From positions 372,001-436,000 of the forward strand of contig NZ_VAUP01000028.1 of the NCBI RefSeq assembly GCF_005871085.1: a stretch of 64,000 nt of DNA, read 5' to 3'. The translations under genes were made by a program, and so were the position numbers. Shown one piece after another: positions 9,769 to 16,850 of this stretch. Under the pieces are notes generated by a model. That model made no database searches, was not told where the DNA came from, and saw only the letters and a list, made by a program, of their open reading frames with translations. Source of the stretch: Xanthobacter autotrophicus (GTDB lineage Bacteria; Pseudomonadota; Alphaproteobacteria; Rhizobiales; Xanthobacteraceae). Within the stretch, counting starts at the first letter, position 1. Every line of letters starts with the position of its first letter.

Positions 9769-10396
9769 TCCGCGCGCAGCGGCGCGGTTGATGGCGCGGC
9801 GAGGGTGCGAGGACGCCGGAGCGAATGGCTTGCGGCATTATTTTGCAATTTGCGAGATAAGAGATTCATCACCAAAATCAAAGGCATTAGTCTCTCGGCC
9901 GGGATGGCTGGCGGCAAGCAGCCGCCTCACGCGTGCAAGCTCCACGGACTGTTTTGGAACAGCTCTCGCCAAATTCAGGTCCGCTTTCTACTCCGCTGAT
10001 CAGACGCTGAAGCTGGAAATCATCGAATCTGGCCGCTCGGAGTGACACCTCGCTGCCGCGACAGGGCATGGGCCACCGCCCAACACTGCAATTCGTCCTT
10101 AACGCGTGACGCCCGGCCTGTAGAATGATGCCGGGGGAGCGATGAGGCGCTCTTGGGGCCGTGACATGCCGTTGCGTTATGGGCGCGCGGGCCACGGTGC
10201 CAGGGCCGTGTCATCGGCGGTTGGGGGTAAGGGGATGCAATTCCAAACGGGGCATGCGGTGCCTGCTGGTTCCACGGCACGCGGCCCAGGAGATGACGGG
10301 CGCCCTGGAGTGGCCGGGGCATCGGCAGGGCCGGCGGCTGCCGGCGTGGTTGACCGGGCCTCGACCGGGCGGCGCGGCAAGGGGCGGTGCTTCTTT
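9769..10396. other. Intergenic region before the glycoside hydrolase gene
   Basis: About 630 bases without a supported gene. Open frames cross it, including an in-frame extension of the downstream hydrolase to 10142, but their codons use A and T at third positions far more than real genes here do. I see no RNA gene. The GC content drops around 9835-9885. Confidence 0.5.
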
Positions 10397-11812
10397 TTGC
10401 GCAGCTTCTTGTGGGGCAAGGTTCGGCGGGCGCTCGGCGCGGCCGCCGTTGCGGGCGCGGCGCTGGCGGGCCTCGCCGGCGTAGCCGGGGCCAACGAGCG
10501 CCGCCAGCTCACTTTCGACGCGCAGGCCGCAACGCCGCGGCCAGAGCCAATGATCATCGGCGCGGGCGTTCATTTCGGCATCGGCGGCGCCTACAATTAT
10601 GATCCGCGTCGCGCTGCGGACCTGGTGCGCGACATCGGCTTCACCTCGGTGCGCGACGATCTGGTCTGGCCCCTGTTCGTGCGCAGCGGCGTCCACCAGA
10701 ATGCGAGCCCGCCCCCCCAGATCTGGCGGCTATACCGCTTTCTCGGCCTTGCCGGCGTCAGGCCGCTCCTCATCCTTGGCCACAGCCATCCCCATGTCGA
10801 AGGGGCCGCTCCGCCCATGACCGCCGACGGGCGCGCGGCATTCGCGAGCTTCAGCTCCAAGGCGGCGGAGTTCGTCGCCCGCTTCGAACCCATGTTCGAG
10901 GTCTGGAACGAGTGGAACCTGTCCGGGGAGTTCAATCCGCCCTGGGTCGTCGGCGCCGGCAAGGAGGGGGATCCCCGCGCCGCCCGCGACTATGTCGCGC
11001 TGGTCAGGTCGACGCTCCCGGTGCTGAACAGGGTTGTTCCCACCGCGCCGGTCCTCGTCGGCGTGTCGGGCTATGACGTGGACTGGCTGTGGACCAGGGC
11101 CGTCGTCGACGGCGGCGTCATGCGTGGCGCGAAGGGGTTGTCCATCCACGTCAGCAATCATTGCCATCCCACCCTCTCCAGGCGGACCGCCACCGAGGCC
11201 ATCGACCGCGTGGAGGCGCTGCAACACGTGCTCGGGCAGGATGGCGCGCCGCCGGTTCCCGTCTTTGTGTCGGAGGTCGGCTGGCCCACCGCGCCACTCA
11301 CGCCTTGCGTGATCACGCCCCAGCAGCAGGCGGATAATCTGGCGCAGTTCCTGTTCTGGGCGGCGGCCACGCCCTGGGTCAAGGGCGCCTGGGTCTACCA
11401 GTTGAAGGACCAGGGCACCCACCCGGCCGAGTTGGAGGACAATTTCGGCATCTATACCTACGACTACAAGCCCAAGCCCGCCGCCTGCGCGGTGCGGGAG
11501 GCGGTGCGCCTGCTGAAGGCGAGTTCGAGCTTCCGGGTGGAGCGGCCGTTTCCGGACATGTTCGTGGTCCAGCTCGGCGGGGCGCCGGGCGAGGCGGGGA
11601 TGGTCCGACTGGCCGCCTGGACCACCGCCGGCCCGGCGACGGGCCGCATCGCCTTTCCCGCCGGCGCCGAGGCCAGCGCCAGCCGCCTGTGCGGCGGCCC
11701 GCAGAGCGCCGAGGCGGATGGCTTTGCCATCGGTCCAGAGCCGCTGATCATCAATGTCCGGGGCACGACGGCCACCCTCGATGCAACCTTTGAGGCCGCG
11801 CCGGATCGCTAG
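10397..11812 (+). CDS. Secreted glycoside hydrolase, (beta/alpha)8 barrel, GH39/PslG-like
   Basis: About 471 aa from a TTG start. The N-terminus then reads RSFLWGKVRRALGAAAVAGA and ends near GVAGANE, a good signal peptide. Longer frames with ATG at 10142 or 10235 add residues whose codon use looks non-coding, so I reject them, but the start is uncertain. The barrel begins GAGVHFGIGG. EVWNEWNLSG carries the acid/base Glu and FVSEVGWPT the nucleophile Glu, as in clan GH-A retaining enzymes. The general pattern resembles exopolysaccharide hydrolases such as PslG. The protein is probably periplasmic or extracellular and acts on a polysaccharide. It has no linked polysaccharide genes here. Confidence 0.75.
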   Translation: MRSFLWGKVRRALGAAAVAGAALAGLAGVAGANERRQLTFDAQAATPRPEPMIIGAGVHFGIGGAYNYDPRRAADLVRDIGFTSVRDDLVWPLFVRSGVHQNASPPPQIWRLYRFLGLAGVRPLLILGHSHPHVEGAAPPMTADGRAAFASFSSKAAEFVARFEPMFEVWNEWNLSGEFNPPWVVGAGKEGDPRAARDYVALVRSTLPVLNRVVPTAPVLVGVSGYDVDWLWTRAVVDGGVMRGAKGLSIHVSNHCHPTLSRRTATEAIDRVEALQHVLGQDGAPPVPVFVSEVGWPTAPLTPCVITPQQQADNLAQFLFWAAATPWVKGAWVYQLKDQGTHPAELEDNFGIYTYDYKPKPAACAVREAVRLLKASSSFRVERPFPDMFVVQLGGAPGEAGMVRLAAWTTAGPATGRIAFPAGAEASASRLCGGPQSAEADGFAIGPEPLIINVRGTTATLDATFEAAPDR

Positions 11813-11860
11813 GCGGCCGTTTGTCCGCTTGCGGTGTGATCCGACCGGCGCGCGCCTGGA

Positions 11861-11904
11861 GCGTTTTCTTCAGGCGAACCGGTATCCGCTTCGCTCGAAA
11901 ACGC
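11861..11904. repeat. Rhizobiales-type intergenic palindrome
   Basis: A 44-base dyad: GCGTTTTC at the left end and GAAAACGC at the right, with an inner GCGAACCGG and CCGCTTCGC pairing around TAT. Elements with this pattern are scattered between genes in Rhizobiales genomes. It lies between two convergent genes and might also help end transcription of both. I see no second full copy in this window. Confidence 0.7.
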
Positions 11905-11905
11905 C

Positions 11906-12250
11906 CTAGAAGGCCGGGGTGGGCGCGAACAGGCAGAGGGTGCGTCCCTCGCGCTTGCCCTGCACCGAGCAGCGGTGGAACTTGCCATCCGGGCTCTCGG
12001 GCACCGCGTCGCGCGGGTAATATTCGCCCGTGGCCTTGATGAAATAGCCCTGGCCCACGAACTCCACATCCTCCGGCCCGATCTCGTAGCAATCCTGCCC
12101 GGAGCAGCAATAGGCCGGATACCAGTCGTGGGCGCGGGCGAGGCGCGGCGCGAGCGCGATGGCGGACAGGCACAGGGCGAGGCCCAAGGCGTGATGCACG
12201 GTGCGCGGCACCGTGGGTTGTGGCGTTCGATGCGACCTCGGATACGCCAT
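11906..12250 (-). CDS. Small secreted Cys-rich protein of unknown function
   Basis: 114 aa from the ATG at 12248-12250. Residues 1-40 form a signal peptide ending LAPRLARAHD. The mature part begins HDWYPAYCCSGQDCYEI, followed by a small beta-rich domain with FVGQGYFIKATGEYYP and two further Cys (HRCSV and TLCLF). The HDWY...CCSG.DC start is widespread in Rhizobiales proteins without known function. Five Cys in about 75 residues suggest disulfides or metal binding in the periplasm. A frame extension of 20 codons upstream exists but would destroy the signal peptide. Confidence 0.65.
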   Translation of the reverse strand: MAYPRSHRTPQPTVPRTVHHALGLALCLSAIALAPRLARAHDWYPAYCCSGQDCYEIGPEDVEFVGQGYFIKATGEYYPRDAVPESPDGKFHRCSVQGKREGRTLCLFAPTPAF

Positions 12251-12574
12251 GCGCGACGGCTCCGCCTTGTCCGAGGCCGGGAGCGGCCGGCTCGGGACAC
12301 GAGAGCACACGTCCTCTCCTGACGCCGGGAAACGGATTGGCCGGCCAGAGTGTCCAATCTGGCCGGATCCGGCTCCACGAGCCGATCAGGATGACCCAAG
12401 CAGCGGAAAGCTCAAAGGAATTTTCGCACGGCCCGAGGGGCCGGCAAGGTGCCGGCAAGGGGCCGGCCGTATGTCGCAAGGGCAGGAAGCGTCGGTGCAC
12501 TTCCCAAACGGCAGCAAAAGCGTTGCCGCCGCCGGCAGGCGCGCCGCCAGCGGGGAGGGCGGTTCAGGCGTGGA
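12251..12574. other. Intergenic region between the Cys-rich protein gene and prfB
   Basis: About 320 bases. No ORF, RNA gene or clear terminator is supported. It should hold the promoter of the Cys-rich protein gene and the 3' end of the prfB transcript, both on the minus strand. Short GC-rich repeats of GGCCGGCAAGG type occur near 12440-12460. Confidence 0.4.
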
Positions 12575-13705
12575 TCAGTCCACGTCCTCCACGCTGTCCG
12601 GGCCGCCGCCATAGGCGCGCTGGGCCAGGGCGGCTTGCATGAACGGGTCGAGATCGCCGTCCAGCACCTCCTGCGGGGTGCCGGAGGTGACGCCGGTGCG
12701 CAGGTCCTTCACCAGCTGGTAGGGCTGGAGCACATAGGAGCGGATCTGGTGGCCCCAGCCGATGTCGGTCTTGGCCGCCTGCTCGGCCATGGCCTCGGCC
12801 TCGCGCTTCTTCAGCTCCAGGTCGTAGAGCTTGGCGCGCAGCATGTTCCAGGCGGTGGCGCGGTTCTTGTGCTGGGAACGGTCGCCCTCGCTCACCACCG
12901 CGACGCCGGTGGGAATGTGGGTGAGGCGCACCGCCGATTCGGTCTTGTTCACGTGCTGGCCGCCGGCGCCGCCGGAGCGCATGGTGTCCACCCGCACGTC
13001 GGCTTCCTTGATGTCCACCACGATGCGGTCGTCCACCACCGGATAGACATCCACCGAGGCGAACGAGGTCTGGCGGCGGGCGTTGGAATCGAACGGGGAG
13101 ATGCGCACCAGCCGGTGTACGCCGGCCTCGGTCTTCAGCCAGCCATAGGCATTGTGCCCCTTCACCTGGATGGTGGCGGACTTCAGCCCGGCCTGCTCGC
13201 CCTGGGACTCGTCCATCAGCTCCACCTTGAAGCCGTGCCGTTCGCACCAGCGCCGGTACATGCGCAGCAGCATCTCGGCCCAGTCCTGGCTGTCGGTGCC
13301 GCCGGCACCCGCATGGACTTCCAGATAGCTGTCGTTGGCGTCGGCCTCGCCGGAGAGCAGGGCTTCCAGCTCGCGCCGGGCCAGCTCCGCCTTCAGGCCG
13401 TCGAGGGAGGCGGCGGCCTCGGTGATGACGCCTTCGTCGCCCTCCGCCTCGCCCAGCTCGATCAGCTCGATGTTGTCCTCAAGATCGCGCAGCACGCGGT
13501 CGATGGCGCCGAGGCCGTCCTCCAGCGTGGTGCGCTCCTGCATGAGCTTCTGCGCCCGCTCGGGGTCGTCCCAGAGCTTGGGGTCCTCGACGATGGCGTT
13601 CAGCTCCGCCAGACGCCGCCGCGAGCGGTCCACGTCCAGGTGGGACCGCAACAGGTCCAGGGAAGCTCTGATCTCGTCGACCTTTGCGGCGAGTTCCGCG
13701 CGCAT
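12575..13705 (-). CDS. prfB: Peptide chain release factor 2
   Basis: 376 aa, ends translation at UGA and UAA. The stop-codon reading motif SPF lies in RISPFDSNARRQTSF (about residue 203), and the GGQ motif that triggers peptidyl-tRNA hydrolysis in MRSGGAGGQHVNKTESAVR (about 245). The frame is continuous from MRAELAAKVDEIRASL through RSHLDVDRSRRRLAELNA. At the place where many bacteria have the programmed +1 frameshift (CUUUGA before Asp), this gene has CTGGAC without an in-frame stop, so autoregulation by frameshift is absent. It follows mrcA and the GGDEF-EAL gene on the same strand. Confidence 0.96.
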   Translation of the reverse strand: MRAELAAKVDEIRASLDLLRSHLDVDRSRRRLAELNAIVEDPKLWDDPERAQKLMQERTTLEDGLGAIDRVLRDLEDNIELIELGEAEGDEGVITEAAASLDGLKAELARRELEALLSGEADANDSYLEVHAGAGGTDSQDWAEMLLRMYRRWCERHGFKVELMDESQGEQAGLKSATIQVKGHNAYGWLKTEAGVHRLVRISPFDSNARRQTSFASVDVYPVVDDRIVVDIKEADVRVDTMRSGGAGGQHVNKTESAVRLTHIPTGVAVVSEGDRSQHKNRATAWNMLRAKLYDLELKKREAEAMAEQAAKTDIGWGHQIRSYVLQPYQLVKDLRTGVTSGTPQEVLDGDLDPFMQAALAQRAYGGGPDSVEDVD

Positions 13706-13783
13706 GGCTCATCATACTCCGGCGGGATCGGGATGGGGCCGGGCCAAGCGCCCGAGCCGACACTCCGTCTCCATATCTGGGAA

Positions 13784-13830
13784 GGTCATGCACCGATCGG
13801 CCGCAACGCGAGGCCGATCGGTGCATGACC
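13784..13830. repeat. 19-base perfect inverted repeat between the GGDEF-EAL gene and prfB
   Basis: Bases 13784-13802 (GGTCATGCACCGATCGGCC) and 13812-13830 are perfectly complementary, with loop GCAACGCGA. As RNA on the minus strand this is a very stable hairpin downstream of the GGDEF-EAL gene and 79 bases before the prfB start. No T-run follows, so it may be a Rho-assisted terminator, an RNA stabiliser, or a mobile palindromic repeat. Confidence 0.65.
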
Positions 13831-13933
13831 GAAGGGGGCCGCGGAAAATAGCGGCGGGGCGCCCGAGTGTAAACGGAAGAGGCGGTAGGGCGGCGTCTCA
13901 GTTTGAAATCCGGCGGCGCTCGCTCTCCTCCGG

Positions 13934-16483
13934 TCAGGAGCCGGCGCCGTCAGGGCCCGCCGGGTGGAGCGGGGTGGACAGCCAGCCGGCCACATCCGCC
14001 GCCTCCAACGGCCGGGCGAACAGATAGCCTTGCGCGGCGTGGCAGCCGAGGCCGCGCAGCAGGTCGGCCTGCGCCGCCGTTTCCACGCCTTCCGCCACCA
14101 CCGTCATGCCAAGGCTCTGGCCGATGAGGATCACCGCCGTGGCCAGGGCCAGGGCATTCTTGTCCTGCTCGATGCTCAGCATGAAGGAGCGGTCGATCTT
14201 CAACTCGGCAATGGGCAGGTGCGACAGGGCGCTGAGGCTCGAATAGCCGGTGCCGAAATCGTCCATGGCGATGCGCACGCCCAGTGCGTCGATGGAGCGG
14301 GCGATGGCGAACGAGTTCGGATTCTGGTCCATGGTCACCCGCTCGGTGATCTCGATCCGCAGGTCGTTGGGGGCCAGCCGGTGCTGCTTCAGCGCCTGGG
14401 AGATGACGCCCACGATCTCGCCGGTGCGGAAGCTGAGGGGGGAGAGATTGACCGAGACGTGGGGCACCGCGAGCCCCTCGGCACGCCAGCGGGCCATCTG
14501 CGCGCACACCTCTTCCACCGCCCAGCGGTCGATGGTGTCGATGAAGCCGTATTCCTCGGCAAGGGCGATGAAGCGCGGCGCGGGAACCTCGCCATGCACC
14601 GGATCGGACCAGCGGGCCAGGGCTTCCACGCCGTGCAGCGCGCCGCCGGAAAGCGTGACCTGGGGCTGGTAGACCAGGCGCAGCGCGTGGTTCTGCAACG
14701 CCTTCCGCAGGGCCACGGACAGCACCAGGCGGTCCTCCGCCCTCTTGTTCAGGTCCTCGGTGAAGAACTGGAATCGGCCCCTGTCCTTGCGCTTGGCCTC
14801 GTGCATGGCGGTGTCGGCATGCTGGAGCAGCGTTTCGGCGGAGGCGCCGTGCTGGGGATAAAGGGCGATGCCCACCGATGCCGACATGGTCAGGTGCAGC
14901 TTCTGCGCCGGAATGGGGGCAGCCATGTAGTCGATGAGGCGGCGGGCGATGCGTGCGGCCTCTTCCGCTCCGCAATCGTGCACCAGCACCGCGAATTCGT
15001 CGCCGCCGGTGCGGCCCACCGCGTCGCCGGTTCGCAACTGGGCCTTAAGGCGCCGGGCCATCTCCACCAGAAGCGCGTCGCCGGTGGAATGGCCGAGGGT
15101 GTCGTTCACATCCTTGAAATGGTCCACATCGAGCATCAGCACCGCGAGCGGTTCGTCCCGTTCGCCGGCCTCGGCGATGAGGTCGGACAGGGATTCCAGA
15201 AGCCGGCCGCGGTTGGACAGGCCGGTCAGCGTGTCGATGCTGGCGAGGGTGGCGATGCGGTCGCGCGCTTCCGAGCGCTCCAGAACCAGCGCGCACAGGT
15301 CTGAGCAGAGGGAGACGACGCCTTCGAGCCAGGGCGCCGCGAACGGCGGGCCGGGGAAATAAAAGGCGAAGGTGGCGGCCACCTTGCCGCTGCGCAGCTT
15401 CGCAGGAAGCGACCAGCAGCCCTTGATACCGGCCGGAAGCACGAGGTGGCGGAAATCCTCCCACAGGGGGCTGCTGGCGATGTCCTCGACCATCACCGCC
15501 TCGCCACGGAACGCCGAGGTGCCGCAGCTGCCGCATTTCGGGCCGATGCGCAGGCCCTCCACCGCGTCCGAGAACGCGGCCGGCAGGCTGGGGGCGGCCA
15601 GAACCGTCAGCCGGTCGTCGGCGGTGACGCCGAGGATCGTGCACAGCACACCGGGGGCCAGGCCCTCCACCTTGCGGCACAGAAGCTCCAGAATGTCGCG
15701 GGCCGGCGCGTCGGCGGCGAGCGCGGCGAGCACCTGCCGTTGCAGGTCCTCCATGAGGCGGGTGTGGGTGATGTCGGCCAGCACGGCGACCACGTGCTCA
15801 AGGGCGCCGGTGGCCTGGCTGAGCACCGGAGTGACGATGGCCGAGACCCACACCTCGTTGCCCGATGCGCCACGCAGCGGGATATCTTCCGGAAAGGGCA
15901 CCCGGTGCTGGATGCCGTGGTCGATGCGCGCGGCAAGCTCGGCCGCGCCTTTGCCGGAGGCGAGAAGGTCCGACAGCGGGCGACCGTCGGCTTCGCCTTC
16001 GGCATAGCCGAGCATCTCCTGGAAGGCCCGGTTGGTGTAGACGATTCGGCGCTGGGCATCGGTGACGACCACCCCGCGATCGGTCTTCTCGGCGACAAGG
16101 GACAGGATGCCCATATGTCCGGCCGCGCCCGCCGGTCCGGGCAGGCGCTGCACCACCGCTGCATAGCCGCTCTTGCCGGCGTGCTGCACCTGCGCCACGC
16201 GGACCAGGGCGAAGGCATTCGAGCCGTCCGGGTGCGCGATCACCACCTGCCGGTCGGTACCGACCATGTCCTCGACGATCCAGAGGCGGCCAGGGTCGAA
16301 GCGGAGCCCCGCCGGAAAGACCACGCGGGCATCCCGGCCGATCATGGCCGGGGCGGACAGGCCCCAGAGCCGCTCGGCCGCCGCATTGACGAAGGTGACG
16401 ATGCCGTTCTCGTCCATGAACACCATGGCATCCGCAGCCCGGCTGGTGGCGGCCGACGGAAGAACGGTGATCGTCTTGCCCAT
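13934..16483 (-). CDS. Cyclic-di-GMP turnover protein, PAS-PAS-GAF-GGDEF-EAL
   Basis: 849 aa, no transmembrane segment, so a soluble sensor that makes and/or breaks c-di-GMP. Order: PAS (residues about 15-110), PAS (about 150-250), GAF (about 265-415) with GPKCGSCGTSAFRGE, GGDEF (about 430-590) and EAL (about 600-845). The cyclase motif RTGGDEFAVL is intact and is preceded by RTGD five residues upstream, a complete inhibitory I-site. The EAL half keeps VEALARW, LRIEITE, DDFGTGYSSL, ELKIDRSF and VVAEGVET, so the phosphodiesterase should be active. The Cys-rich GAF segment may bind a metal or sense redox; this is inference. Start at 16483 follows GGAG. It sits between prfB and mrcA. Confidence 0.9.
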   Translation of the reverse strand: MGKTITVLPSAATSRAADAMVFMDENGIVTFVNAAAERLWGLSAPAMIGRDARVVFPAGLRFDPGRLWIVEDMVGTDRQVVIAHPDGSNAFALVRVAQVQHAGKSGYAAVVQRLPGPAGAAGHMGILSLVAEKTDRGVVVTDAQRRIVYTNRAFQEMLGYAEGEADGRPLSDLLASGKGAAELAARIDHGIQHRVPFPEDIPLRGASGNEVWVSAIVTPVLSQATGALEHVVAVLADITHTRLMEDLQRQVLAALAADAPARDILELLCRKVEGLAPGVLCTILGVTADDRLTVLAAPSLPAAFSDAVEGLRIGPKCGSCGTSAFRGEAVMVEDIASSPLWEDFRHLVLPAGIKGCWSLPAKLRSGKVAATFAFYFPGPPFAAPWLEGVVSLCSDLCALVLERSEARDRIATLASIDTLTGLSNRGRLLESLSDLIAEAGERDEPLAVLMLDVDHFKDVNDTLGHSTGDALLVEMARRLKAQLRTGDAVGRTGGDEFAVLVHDCGAEEAARIARRLIDYMAAPIPAQKLHLTMSASVGIALYPQHGASAETLLQHADTAMHEAKRKDRGRFQFFTEDLNKRAEDRLVLSVALRKALQNHALRLVYQPQVTLSGGALHGVEALARWSDPVHGEVPAPRFIALAEEYGFIDTIDRWAVEEVCAQMARWRAEGLAVPHVSVNLSPLSFRTGEIVGVISQALKQHRLAPNDLRIEITERVTMDQNPNSFAIARSIDALGVRIAMDDFGTGYSSLSALSHLPIAELKIDRSFMLSIEQDKNALALATAVILIGQSLGMTVVAEGVETAAQADLLRGLGCHAAQGYLFARPLEAADVAGWLSTPLHPAGPDGAGS

Positions 16484-16850
16484 GGCTGCGGCTCCGCGCC
16501 AACAGGGCGCATGGCGGACGACCCGGGGCACGATACGTCCGCTTGCCCCGGACGGCCGATCCGGGGACCGGATGCCGTCCTGGAAACGGCTCCGCGGTCC
16601 ACCGGCTCGACCTGCTCCAGGGGCAGCTTATCGAATCCGGAGATGTTGTACAGAAAGCCGGTGTGCCTCGGTTAATCGCCCCGGTCTGGCCGAACGGGCG
16701 CGCCGGCCGCAGGCCGCGGCGGATGCCAATGGCCCGGGCGCTCGACACCCCAGGCCATTTCGAGCCCGCGCGGGGCTTGAGCGGGCACACTCAAGCGTGC
16801 CTATCCCTGCACGTTCCACCAGCCTCGGCCAGCGACCGAGGCCATTGGTC
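16484..16850. other. Intergenic region between mrcA and the GGDEF-EAL gene
   Basis: 367 bases. It should carry the mrcA 3' end and the GGDEF-EAL promoter, both on the minus strand. No ORF, RNA gene or strong hairpin with a T-run was found. Confidence 0.4.

Noticed and set aside
10142-10396. N-terminal extension of the glycoside hydrolase to an upstream ATG
   Set aside because: Third-position base use is not coding-like, and the extension would bury the signal peptide.
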